From: Sphingomonadales bacterium
GTDB taxonomy: Bacteria; Pseudomonadota; Alphaproteobacteria; Sphingomonadales; Sphingomonadaceae
Reading direction: 5' to 3'
DNA length: 64,000 nt
Assembly: GCA_016707885.1 (NCBI GenBank)
Contig: JADJGU010000001.1
Coordinates: forward strand, 747,501 to 811,500
The translations under genes were made by a program, and so were the position numbers. Each line of letters begins with the position of its first letter. Positions within the stretch are counted from its first letter, which is position 1. Below, in pieces: positions 44,353-52,412 of this stretch. The notes beneath the pieces were generated by a model, which saw nothing but the letters and a program-made list of their open reading frames with translations, had not been told where the DNA came from and did not search any database.

Positions 44353-44427
44353 ATCGTCATCCTGAACTTGTTTCAGGATAGCAGGCGGCGGTTGCTCGTT
44401 GTGCTGAAACAAGTTCAGCATGACGAT
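44353..44427. repeat. Long inverted repeat between ileS and lspA
   Basis: Two 26-base arms (44353-44378 and 44402-44427) are complementary except for two positions, each a C/G swap, with a 23-base loop. Each arm contains CTGAACTTGTTTCAG. Elements of this sequence type are common between sphingomonad genes. It could stabilise or end the ileS message. Confidence 0.8.
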
Positions 44428-44448
44428 GTTAAAGGGTAAAGGGCTCCC

Positions 44449-44973
44449 ATGACCAACCCCAAATTCCGCCTACAGGGCCTGATGCTCGCATCATTCCTGT
44501 TCATCGCCGATCAGGCGGTGAAGTTCATCATGATCGGGCCGCTGGCGCTACAAAGCCGGAGGCAGATCCATATCGTCTCCTTCTTCGACCTGACCTGGGC
44601 CGAAAATCGCGGCGTATCGATGGGCTTTCTTGAAGCAAACAGCGAGGCGCAGCGCTGGTTGCTGGTCGCCCTCACCGCCCTGATCGCGGGCATTGTCGCC
44701 GTCTGGATGTGGCGCGAGAAATTGCGCGGCGATGTGCTCGCGCTGTCGATGGTGCTGGGCGGGGCGCTGGGCAATATTGTTGACCGGGTGCGTTATGGCT
44801 ATGTCGTCGATTATGCCGACCTGCATTTCGGCACTTTCCGCCCTTTCTGGATTTTCAACCTTGCCGATGCCTGCATCACCATCGGCGTGCTGATATTGCT
44901 TGCCCGCGCGTTCCTGATACGCGAAAGGGATGACGTTCATCCCGCGTCAAGCGGGAACGGGATAGCGGAGTAA
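44449..44973 (+). CDS. lspA: Lipoprotein signal peptidase II
   Basis: 174 residues, four membrane helices. The catalytic aspartates are in GGALGNIVDRVRYG and FNLADACI, with the conserved AENRGVSMGFL region. It removes signal peptides from diacylated prolipoproteins, such as the two DUF3035 lipoproteins downstream. The C-terminal tail (RERDDVHPASSGNGIAE) is encoded by two hairpin-forming repeats: GGGATGA/TCATCCC at 44927-44943 and CCCGC/GCGGG at 44941-44955. Confidence 0.95.
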   Translation: MTNPKFRLQGLMLASFLFIADQAVKFIMIGPLALQSRRQIHIVSFFDLTWAENRGVSMGFLEANSEAQRWLLVALTALIAGIVAVWMWREKLRGDVLALSMVLGGALGNIVDRVRYGYVVDYADLHFGTFRPFWIFNLADACITIGVLILLARAFLIRERDDVHPASSGNGIAE

Positions 44974-44975
44974 GC

Positions 44976-45221
44976 ATGACGCGGAAATTCATCATTACAT
45001 CGGCCAGCCTGTTGGCGTTTTCAGCGCTTTCGGCCTGCGGTTCTACCAGCGTGTTCGACCGCGAACGTCCTGACGAATTTGCCGTCGGCCGTGCTGCTCC
45101 CCTGGCCGTTCCTGCCGATCTGTCGACGCTGCCCACGCCGCAGCCGGGTGCAGGCCGCCCGCAGGAAGGCGATAGCAAGCAGGCGATGCTCGACGCCATG
45201 TTCGGCGCCCCCAAACAGTAA
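44976..45221 (+). CDS. DUF3035 lipoprotein, short copy
   Basis: 81 residues with a lipoprotein signal and lipobox LSAC. The mature part has RPDEFAVGRAAPLAVPADLSTLP, the DUF3035 core (given in part), and KQAMLDAMFG at the end. Function unknown. Two bases after lspA, and 15 before its longer paralogue. Confidence 0.82.
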   Translation: MTRKFIITSASLLAFSALSACGSTSVFDRERPDEFAVGRAAPLAVPADLSTLPTPQPGAGRPQEGDSKQAMLDAMFGAPKQ

Positions 45222-45236
45222 GGACCGAATAGAGCC

Positions 45237-45680
45237 ATGAAGAAAAATCTCGTCCTTGCCGCCAGCGCTTCTGCGATGCTGTTCGCGCTTTCAGGCTGCC
45301 AATCGGTCGGTGGTGCCTATCAGGCGCTTTATGATTGGGACATTCGCGGTGAAGACGCGGCGAAAGGCCCTGCCACCAGCCGCGTCGCACCCTTGGTTGT
45401 GCCGCCCGATTATCCGTTGGTGCCTTCGCAGGTCGGCGTGCCCCGTGCGCAGGATGGCAACACCCCTGAACAGGTTCTGGAAGCGATGTTTGGCGGCGAT
45501 GCCTCTCGTTCAGCCGGTGAACGCGCGGTTGTGGCGGCAGCAGGCACCGGCGAGATGGGTATTCGCTCGACCGTGGGCGACCCCGAAACAACAACGGTGA
45601 ACAAGGGCGCCGTCACCCGCGACATCATCGCCGCCCCCGAAGGTGACGGACAAAGCGCGCAGGCGGCTGTTCCGCAATAA
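45237..45680 (+). CDS. DUF3035 lipoprotein, long copy
   Basis: 147 residues with lipobox LSGC. The DUF3035 core is recognisable as SRVAPLVVPPDYPLVPSQVG and TPEQVLEAMFGG, matching the shorter neighbour. A C-terminal extension of about 55 residues is Ala/Thr-rich. The pair probably arose by duplication. Function unknown; both would be processed by LspA just upstream. Confidence 0.82.
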   Translation: MKKNLVLAASASAMLFALSGCQSVGGAYQALYDWDIRGEDAAKGPATSRVAPLVVPPDYPLVPSQVGVPRAQDGNTPEQVLEAMFGGDASRSAGERAVVAAAGTGEMGIRSTVGDPETTTVNKGAVTRDIIAAPEGDGQSAQAAVPQ

Positions 45681-45689
45681 CTCGCGCAG

Positions 45690-46048
45690 TCAGGGTTTCA
45701 CTGAAAACTGCAAACGATAAGGGCTGGCCGGTTGGGCGTCGGCCTTGCTGCGGAAATTCATATAGGGCGTGCGATTGAACCAGATTCTGCGCGTCGCGCG
45801 CGCTTTGAGTGTAGTTTTTCCATCGTCGATTGTTCCGGTTTCATCGCATTCGGGATAGGTGCGGTAACCTGCACGAAAGTTTCTCGAAGCCATTCCGATC
45901 GAACGACGGTCAGCTTGACCCTGTTTGATCTGTGATCCGTTGACAAGGTAGAAACCCGCATAGAGCCAGACGGCGCTGGACTGTTCACGAAATTAAGAAA
46001 GCTGCGCTGGCAAGCAGAGTGCTGGAACACGGGTCCTTTGGCGACCAT
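45690..46048 (-). pseudogene. Unknown protein gene, frame broken near 45990
   Basis: From about 45990 down to a TGA at 45690 one minus-strand frame has strongly coding-like codon use (VWLYAGFYLVNGSQIKQG, then YPECDETG, then WFNRTPYMNFR and SPYRLQFSVKP). It has no start codon until an internal ATG at 45893. A second frame begins with ATG at 46048 (MVAKGPVFQHS) and reaches the same point. One extra T in the TTT near 45990 would join them into about 118 residues. I do not recognise the protein. The 3' half is well supported as coding, the join less so. Confidence 0.45.
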
Positions 46049-46070
46049 TGCTCAGATTACGCCTTGACAG

Positions 46071-46448
46071 TCACCGCTTCGGCTGGATTGGGGTATCCAA
46101 AATCTCTCCCCAAAATTTTGATCGTTGGCCGAACGCGGCTTCGCGGCTGCTGCTGACGCCGAGTTTGCGCCGAGCATCGCGCAAACGCCAATTCACCAGG
46201 TCAAAATCGAGGGTCGCGCAATGAAGCCATGCCAACCACAGAAGCCGCAACACGTCCTTTTCACGCCCGAGCAAAGCCGAAACTCGTGCGCCTTCCCCGG
46301 CTTCCTCCACGCCTGCGCTGTTGTGGCGCAAAGCTTTCAGCACTGTGTCGACGATCTGCGGTGCGTTGAGGCCTGCTTCGTCATATTGCTTTTGCGGATT
46401 GTCATGTTCCTGGAACTTGTCCGGTAACCGCATCGTACGGATTTTCAG
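46071..46448 (-). pseudogene. Displaced dxs C-terminus continuing into a LuxR-type HTH remnant
   Basis: In a frame different from the dxs reading frame, residues LKIRTMRLPDKFQEHD through TVLKALRHNSAGVEEA are the missing end of DXS. With no stop, the frame runs on into REKDVLRLLWLAW and NWRLRDARRKLGVSSSREAA, which match the start and third helix of a LuxR/GerE DNA-binding domain. About five residues of the turn region are missing. It ends at a TGA at 46071. This may be a natural gene fusion, or dxs followed by a decayed regulator gene whose start was lost. Confidence 0.55.
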
Positions 46449-48216
46449 AGCCGCCATCGGTGAGGCCCAAGTCACTCGCCAGCGTCAGCACATGCGCACC
46501 GAGTCCACCGATCGAGGCTTCCTCCACCGTTACCACCACCTCATGCGTCGCCATCAAACGGCGGATCAGTTCTTCATCGAGCGGCTTGACGAAGCGCAAG
46601 TCAGCGACCGTGGTCGATAGCCCCTTGGCGTCGAGCGTATCAGCCGCCTTGAGCGCCTCGGCCAGACGCGTGCCCAAGGAGAGAATCGCAACCGTCTTGC
46701 CTTCACGCACCACTCGGCCCTTACCGATTTCCAGCCGGTGCGGAACTTCGGGTAGCGGCACGCCGGTGCCATTGCCGCGCGGATAGCGGAAGGCGATCGG
46801 GCCGCTGTCATGGCAGGCGGCGGTATAGGTCATGTGCACCAGTTCTGCCTCGTCGGCGGCAGCCATCACCACCATATTGGGCAGAGTCGCCAGATAGGTG
46901 ACATCGAACGAGCCGGCATGGGTGCTGCCATCCGCGCCGACCAATCCGGCGCGGTCGATTGCAAAGCGCACCGGCAGGTTCTGGATGCAAACATCGTGCA
47001 CCACCTGATCATAGGCGCGCTGCAGGAAGGTCGAATAGATGGCGCAGAAGGGGCGCATCCCCTGCGCAGCCAATCCCGCAGCAAAGGTCACCGCATGCTG
47101 TTCGGCAATGCCAACGTCGAAGGAACGGGTCGGGTGTGCCTGCGCGAATTTGTCGACGCCTGTACCGCTGGGCATCGCGGCGGTGATCGCCACTATCCTG
47201 TCATCCGTCTCGGCCAGCTTGGCGAGCGTTTCCCCGAAGACATTCTGATAAGCAGGCGGGCCGCCGCCTGGGCCCTTGTCCTGTTTGCCGGTGACGACGT
47301 CGAACTTGACGACGCCATGATATTTGTCCGGCGCCGCCTCGGCAGGCGCATAGCCATGCCCCTTCTTGGTGACGACATGGATCAGGCACGGCCCCTCTGC
47401 CGCATCGCGGACATTTTCAAGGACGGGAATCAGATGGTCGAGATTGTGCCCGTCGATCGGGCCGACATAGTAAAAGCCTAGTTCCTCGAACAAGGTGCCG
47501 CCCATCGCCATACCGCGCGCAAACTCGTCGGTCTTGCGGGCGGCGATGTGCAGCGGCTCGGGCAATTTGCGCGAGATGCGCTTGGCGACTTCGCGCAACG
47601 ACAGGAAGGGCCGCGACGAAACCAGCCGCGCCAGATAGGCTGAAAGCCCGCCCACCGGCGGCGCGATCGACATGTCATTATCGTTGAGGATGACGACCAG
47701 CCGGTTGCCCGCTGCCTGCGCATTGTTCATCGCCTCATAGGCCATGCCTGCCGACATCGAACCGTCGCCGATCACCGCAATCGCCTTGCCGGGTTTGTTG
47801 TTCAGCTTGTTGGCAATGGCAAAGCCCAAGGCCGCCGAAATCGAGGTCGAGCTGTGCGCCGCGCCGAACGGATCATATTCGCTCTCGGTTCGCTTGGTAA
47901 AGCCTGACAGCCCACCGCCAGTGCGCAATGTGCGGATACGATCGCGCCGTCCGGTCAGGATCTTGTGCGGATAGCATTGGTGGCCGACATCCCAGACCAG
48001 CCGGTCTTCGGGGGTGTTGAACACATAATGGATCGCCGTGGTCAGTTCGACCACGCCCAGCCCGGCACCCAGATGGCCGCCGGTCACCGAGACCGCACTT
48101 ATCATCTCGCTGCGCAGTTCGTCGGCCAACTGGCGGAGTTGGGAAGGTTCCAGCTTTCGGAGATCTGCGGGAATCTTGACCTTGTCGAGCAAGGGCGTGA
48201 CGGGTGTATCAGTCAT
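46402..48216 (-). CDS. dxs: 1-deoxy-D-xylulose-5-phosphate synthase, C-terminus frameshifted
   Basis: 604 codons as read, against about 640 for the family. Thiamine-diphosphate binding motif GDGSMSAGMAYEAMNN, catalytic His region VGHQCYPHKILTG and the transketolase-type middle domain (GIAEQHAVTFAAGLA) are intact. It makes DXP from pyruvate and glyceraldehyde-3-phosphate, the first step of the MEP isoprenoid pathway. After LGLTDGG the frame runs into an unrelated tail; removing the T at 46449 reconnects it to LKIRTMRLPD in the overlapping frame. Because DXS is normally essential, a sequence error or a functional fusion is more likely than a null. Confidence 0.92.
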   Translation of the reverse strand: MTDTPVTPLLDKVKIPADLRKLEPSQLRQLADELRSEMISAVSVTGGHLGAGLGVVELTTAIHYVFNTPEDRLVWDVGHQCYPHKILTGRRDRIRTLRTGGGLSGFTKRTESEYDPFGAAHSSTSISAALGFAIANKLNNKPGKAIAVIGDGSMSAGMAYEAMNNAQAAGNRLVVILNDNDMSIAPPVGGLSAYLARLVSSRPFLSLREVAKRISRKLPEPLHIAARKTDEFARGMAMGGTLFEELGFYYVGPIDGHNLDHLIPVLENVRDAAEGPCLIHVVTKKGHGYAPAEAAPDKYHGVVKFDVVTGKQDKGPGGGPPAYQNVFGETLAKLAETDDRIVAITAAMPSGTGVDKFAQAHPTRSFDVGIAEQHAVTFAAGLAAQGMRPFCAIYSTFLQRAYDQVVHDVCIQNLPVRFAIDRAGLVGADGSTHAGSFDVTYLATLPNMVVMAAADEAELVHMTYTAACHDSGPIAFRYPRGNGTGVPLPEVPHRLEIGKGRVVREGKTVAILSLGTRLAEALKAADTLDAKGLSTTVADLRFVKPLDEELIRRLMATHEVVVTVEEASIGGLGAHVLTLASDLGLTDGGSENPYDAVTGQVPGT

Positions 48217-48279
48217 GCAAGGCAGCTTTAACGATGTTTGGAGGATGTGTCGAACGGGTTATTTGCCCGTAGCGCTTAT

Positions 48280-48744
48280 CTAGTCGCAATCCGCACAGGT
48301 GCCGCGCACTTCGACCACGGGGCGGACGGCGCTGAAGCCTGCGGCTTCGGCGGCCTTGCGGACATTGCCGGTCAGGCTGTCATCGTCGATATGCGTCGCG
48401 CTGCCGCAACTGTCGCAGATCAGGAAGATGCAATCGTGCAGGCAGCCCGGGTGGGCATTGGCAAGATAGGCGTTGGCGCTTTCCACCCGGCTCGCAAGGT
48501 TGTTCGACACAAACAGGTCGAGGATGCGATAAACGCTGTTGGGCGCGACCCGTTTGCCGCGTTTTTGCGAGACCAGATCGGCAATGTCATAAGCCGACGC
48601 CGGCTTATCGAAGGTCGCGAGCACGGCGAAGATATCCGCCCGCATATCGGTCCACTGCTCGCCAGCCGCAGTCAATGCAGACTTGGCGGCATCGGCCAGA
48701 TCATGGCCCTGATGTTCGTGATGATGATGTGCGTGCGTCGCCAT
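48280..48744 (-). CDS. Fur-family regulator, Zur-like
   Basis: 154 residues. A His-rich N-terminus (MATHAHHHHEHQGHD) precedes the Fur winged HTH, with RVAPNSVYRILDLFVSNNL as recognition region. The dimerisation domain has CIFLICDSCGSATHIDDD and ends CADC, giving two Cys pairs for a structural zinc. The His-rich start and this pattern suit Zur, the zinc-responsive repressor, better than Fur. The MerC-type gene just upstream may be a target. Confidence 0.82.
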   Translation of the reverse strand: MATHAHHHHEHQGHDLADAAKSALTAAGEQWTDMRADIFAVLATFDKPASAYDIADLVSQKRGKRVAPNSVYRILDLFVSNNLASRVESANAYLANAHPGCLHDCIFLICDSCGSATHIDDDSLTGNVRKAAEAAGFSAVRPVVEVRGTCADCD

Positions 48745-48791
48745 TTTTCGAATTTAGGCCTTTTCTGCCCCGGGGGCAAGGCCGCGCTGGC

Positions 48792-49166
48792 TTAGCGCGA
48801 GGCGCGCAGATTGAGGTCGTGGCCGAGCGCCAATATGGCTACGCCAACCATCGTATAGACGATCTCGGTCCCGCCATGCGGCAGGGTCAGCGCGCCGGAC
48901 ATCACGCCAATGCCGAGCGAGCCAATTGCGGCAGGCAGCATGAAGCCATGCTCAATCATGCCCTTCACCAGCGCAATCACGCCAAAGACAATGGCGAGCC
49001 CCAAGCCAGCCTCATGAATGATCGGTGACAAGAGAAAACCGCCAGCAGAAGCCAGCAAAGCCAGCATGATCGAGGTAGCAAGGCAGTGAACCAGACACAG
49101 GCCGGCAAGGCTCAAACCGAGCCCGTCCCAGCGCTTTTCGCGCCAATATGCCTGCAATGCGATCAA
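48792..49166 (-). CDS. MerC domain membrane protein
   Basis: 124 residues with four membrane helices. The first contains GLSLAGLCLVHCLATSIML, whose two Cys and His are the MerC metal-handling signature. MerC of mercury operons transports Hg(II). Stand-alone copies next to zur-like genes more likely handle another metal. No other mer gene is nearby. It is 47 bases upstream of the Zur-like gene on the same strand. Confidence 0.85.
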   Translation of the reverse strand: MIALQAYWREKRWDGLGLSLAGLCLVHCLATSIMLALLASAGGFLLSPIIHEAGLGLAIVFGVIALVKGMIEHGFMLPAAIGSLGIGVMSGALTLPHGGTEIVYTMVGVAILALGHDLNLRASR

Positions 49167-49304
49167 GTTGCTGCCTTCCTGAGTCGCTATATGGCAAATC
49201 TCGCCCGACGTTACAACATATCATTTAACATGCTCTATCTGTTAACGCCATTGCAGCGCGTCTAAATCCGTATTATGTTAAACCTTCTTCGGGGGAGGAA
49301 AATC

Positions 49305-49781
49305 GTGGGCGAAACCAGCAAAACACCATTGGGTTTCTGGATCATCAGCGGGCTTTCGCTGCTGTGGAATGCCTTTGGCGCGTTCGACTATACGATGACG
49401 CAGACCAAGAATGCGGAGTATCTAGCGGCGTTCACGCCCGAACAGCGCACTTATTTCGAGAGCTTTCCGACGTGGATGGAAGCTGCCTGGGCGCTCGGCA
49501 TCTGGGGTGCGTTGGCCGGATCGGCACTACTTCTGCTGCGCAATCGCCATGCTGTAACCGCCTTTGGCGTGTCGCTGTTCGGCCTTCTGGTCAGCACCGC
49601 CTGGCAGTTCGGGCTATCGGGAGCGGACGTCGCCAAGATTTTCGGCACCGGACCGATGGTGATGTCGGCATTCATCTGGCTCGTCGCGATTGCACTGTTC
49701 TCTATGCGCGAGCGAAAAAGGCTACGGGGCTGCTACGCTGAACCGAGACGGCGCTGTAACAGAAAGTTACACCGCCGTTAA
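49305..49781 (+). CDS. Hypothetical four-helix membrane protein, 3' end probably frameshifted
   Basis: Starts with GTG directly after GGGGGAGGAAAATC, a very strong ribosome site; a weaker in-frame ATG is 30 bases upstream. About 158 residues with four hydrophobic segments. The last ones (RGCYAEPRRRCNRKLHRR) are unlike the rest and use rare codons. One extra A in the AAAAA run at 49715-49719 would instead give RKKATGLLR and a stop at 49741, a more natural end. Function unknown. Confidence 0.65.
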   Translation: MGETSKTPLGFWIISGLSLLWNAFGAFDYTMTQTKNAEYLAAFTPEQRTYFESFPTWMEAAWALGIWGALAGSALLLLRNRHAVTAFGVSLFGLLVSTAWQFGLSGADVAKIFGTGPMVMSAFIWLVAIALFSMRERKRLRGCYAEPRRRCNRKLHRR

Positions 49782-49830
49782 CCAAAGGGCTTAGCCACAA
49801 TTTGAGCATGGCGCGGTTACGAGCCTTGCC

Positions 49831-50481
49831 ATGCGCAAGACCCTGTTCGCCCTTGTCCTGATCGCCCTGGCTCTTGTGGCCAGCCCGGCCAATGCGCTGT
49901 ATGAAGGGCTGGTCGACCATTGCCCGCGCATGCCGGTGGACGATATCGGCGATGCGCATACGTGGTGGAATCAGGCCGAGGGAAAGTATCAGCGCGGCAA
50001 TGCGCCCAAGGTCGGTGCGGTGATGGCGTTTATTCCGCACGGCAATATGCGGCTCGGTCATGTTGCTGCCGTCCGCAAGATTGTCGACCGCAGGACGCTC
50101 CTTATCAGCCACGCCAATTGGTCAACGATTGACGGAATGCGCGGACATATCGAGGAAGATGTCCGCGTGATCGATGTGTCCGAAGATAATGACTGGAGTC
50201 GCGTGTCTGGCTACGCCCAACAGTGCGCCGGCGCGACCATGGCCTCCACGGCTTTCTATCCGGAAAAGGCCCGCAAGAAAGCGAAGCCCGCGCAGCTCGC
50301 GGCTTGCCAGACGCCGCCGTCGCGCCTTCAGCAAACCTGCGGGTGAGACGACCAAGCCCAAGCCGCACCGGTGCGCTTCCAGCGCTGCTCCGCCCAAACA
50401 GGGTTCACCCTGTCAAACGGTCTGCTGGCAGAGCTGGACAAGGCCGCCAAAAAAGAGGCAAAGCGCGCCCGCAAAAGCTGA
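49831..50481 (+). pseudogene. CHAP-domain protein gene with several frame breaks
   Basis: The first frame (to 50346) has a signal peptide ending SPANA, then GDAHTWWNQAEGKY, GAVMAFIPHGNMRLGHVAAV and ISHANWS with DVSEDNDWSRV, clear marks of a sphingomonad CHAP amidase with its His and Asn/Trp motifs. The expected N-terminal Cys motif (C-x-PYAR-like) is not intact. From 50200 on, sensible protein segments jump between frames: EKARKKAKPAQLAA in frame one, KPAGETTKPKP in a second, and TLSNGLLAELDKAAKKEAKRARKS in the first again, up to a TGA at 50479-50481. Several small indels are needed to explain this. Confidence 0.65.
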
Positions 50482-50555
50482 CCACTGTTTGACTGTAGTC
50501 AATGACATCAGGTAGCCTGGGTTCCACCTTTTTCTTAACAGGAAAGGACTCTGCC

Positions 50556-50937
50556 ATGCTCAAAGTCGATAAAGATGCCAAAGCCGGTTATCTCGAACTC
50601 ACGGTCGACGGGGTCATCCACAAAGCCGACTATGAAGCGGCAGTGGCCGCAGTCGATGAACTGCTCAAAACCCATGAACAGTTGAATGTTGTTGAGGTCG
50701 TCCGCGATATTGGCTGGGTCGAACCGCAAGTGTGGTGGAAAGACCTTCTCTTTCACCTTGCGCACCGCAATTTCATTCACCGCGCTGCGGTGGTTAGCGA
50801 TAGCGGCTGGGTTGGCCCGGTTACGCGGTTTGTTCGCACCTTTTTATCCGGCGGCAATCCGTACTTTCGGGCTTGATCAACTCGAATATGCCCGCACTTG
50901 GGCAAAAATCGGGGATCACGCCAAAGCGGCGGATTAG
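50556..50937 (+). pseudogene. SpoIIAA-like STAS/SEC14 domain protein, frameshifted at a T run
   Basis: From the ATG behind AGGAAAGGA the frame gives a good STAS-like (PF11964-type) sequence to VTRFVRTF, then ends artificially at 50876. In another frame, YPAAIRTFGLDQLEYARTWAKIG continues to a TAG at 50935-50937. Removing one T from the TTTTT run at 50841-50845 joins the two into a normal 126-residue protein. The corrected end overlaps the xseA stop tail to tail. Such proteins are small cytoplasmic ones of unclear function. Confidence 0.8.
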
Positions 50938-52409
50938 CCTTCGCCGAATAGGTCATGCTGTCCAGCAGCTTTAGGGCGGCTGGATTTTGGTGCGGTTGGG
51001 GTGCGAGGCTTGTCAGCGCCCGATATGTCGGCCCCGACCGAACCATCTGCAAAGTTTATCCGCACATGACCCACCGCCTGTGCCTGCGCGCCACTCATGA
51101 TCGTCGTCTTGCCATCAGCGGACGTGACCCGTGCAAAGCCGCGTTGCAGTGGAGCCTCTGGGTGGAGCGACACCAACAGCCTTTCGATACCCGAGAGACG
51201 AGATTGGCCCTCACTCACGCGGCGATTTAACGATGCCGTTGTTAGCCGCACCGCCCCCAATCTTTCGCGTTGCCGGTCAAGTGGACGAGTCAACAAGGCC
51301 GGATTCAAGCGCGCGGACACACCGACAAAGGCAATCTTCGCAAGATCGGCTCGCCGTTCCAATCCTCTCCGCAGCCGTTCGTTCAAATCGTCCGCGCGCT
51401 GCTGGCGGTTGGCAACGATGTCCTGCGCGTTGGGCATCAGTCTGCGCAGATTTTCGACACGCTCCATCGCGCGCTGCAGCAATCGCCGCAAGCCACCGGT
51501 TAGCCGCATCTCCGCGCCGGACAAGCGCTCCGCCAGATCAAGACGCACCGGTACCGCCATTTCGGCGGCAGCACTGGGCGTTGGTGCGCGCAAGTCAGCG
51601 GCATAGTCGCATAGGGTGGTATCGGTTTCGTGGCCAACCGCCGAAATGACGGGAATCGAACATTCGGCGACCGCGCGTATTACGATTTCCTCATTAAATG
51701 CCCATAGATCCTCGATTGAACCGCCGCCACGCGCGACAATCAGCAGATCAGGGCGTGCAACAGGACCGTCTGCGGGCATCGCCGAAAAGCCGCGCACGGC
51801 AGCCGCAATCTGCGCTGCCGCTCCATCGCCCTGCACCATCACTGGCCAAAGGATGACATGGCTGGGAAAACGGTCTTCCAGCCGGTGCATCATGTCTCGG
51901 ATCACCGCACCGGTGGGAGAGGTAACAATACCGATGGTCCGTGGCAGATAGGGGATCGGGCGCTTGCGCGCGCCATCAAACAGCCCCTCTGCCGCCAGCC
52001 GCGCTTTCAGCTTTTCAAAGAGCAGCATCAGCGCGCCTTCGCCAGCGAGTTCCATCCGGTCAGCGACAATCTGATAGCTTGATCGGCCGGCATAGGTCGT
52101 AAGCTTGCCGGTCGCGATCACCTCCAGTCCGTCTTCGGGCGCAAAGGGAAGTCGCCCGGCATTGCCCTTCCACATCACCCCGTCGAGTTTGGCGTCGGCA
52201 TCTTTCAGGCTGAAATAGAGGTGGCCGGACGCGGCACGCTTAAAACCTGAAATCTCGCCCCGCACACGGACATGGCCGAAGCGGTCTTCGACGGTGCGCT
52301 TCAGGGCATTCGAAATTTCCGAGACGGACAAGGCAGGGGCATTGCTGCCAGCCTTAGCCTCGGCTAACAGCCGCGAATTGCCTTCGTCGTCGGGAAATGG
52401 GGAGTCCAT
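50934..52409 (-). CDS. xseA: Exodeoxyribonuclease VII large subunit
   Basis: 491 residues from MDSPFPDDEG; the frame is open for 52 more codons upstream, but these lie in purD. The OB-fold (about residues 20-110) leads with LSVSEISNALKRTVEDRFG. The nuclease domain has GIVTSPTGAVIRDMMHRL, RGGGSIEDLWAFNEE and ISAVGHETDTTLCDYAAD, and a long coiled-coil region follows. It degrades single-stranded DNA with XseB. Its start codon is only three bases from the divergent purD start. Confidence 0.95.
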   Translation of the reverse strand: MDSPFPDDEGNSRLLAEAKAGSNAPALSVSEISNALKRTVEDRFGHVRVRGEISGFKRAASGHLYFSLKDADAKLDGVMWKGNAGRLPFAPEDGLEVIATGKLTTYAGRSSYQIVADRMELAGEGALMLLFEKLKARLAAEGLFDGARKRPIPYLPRTIGIVTSPTGAVIRDMMHRLEDRFPSHVILWPVMVQGDGAAAQIAAAVRGFSAMPADGPVARPDLLIVARGGGSIEDLWAFNEEIVIRAVAECSIPVISAVGHETDTTLCDYAADLRAPTPSAAAEMAVPVRLDLAERLSGAEMRLTGGLRRLLQRAMERVENLRRLMPNAQDIVANRQQRADDLNERLRRGLERRADLAKIAFVGVSARLNPALLTRPLDRQRERLGAVRLTTASLNRRVSEGQSRLSGIERLLVSLHPEAPLQRGFARVTSADGKTTIMSGAQAQAVGHVRINFADGSVGADISGADKPRTPTAPKSSRPKAAGQHDLFGEG

Positions 52410-52412
52410 CGC

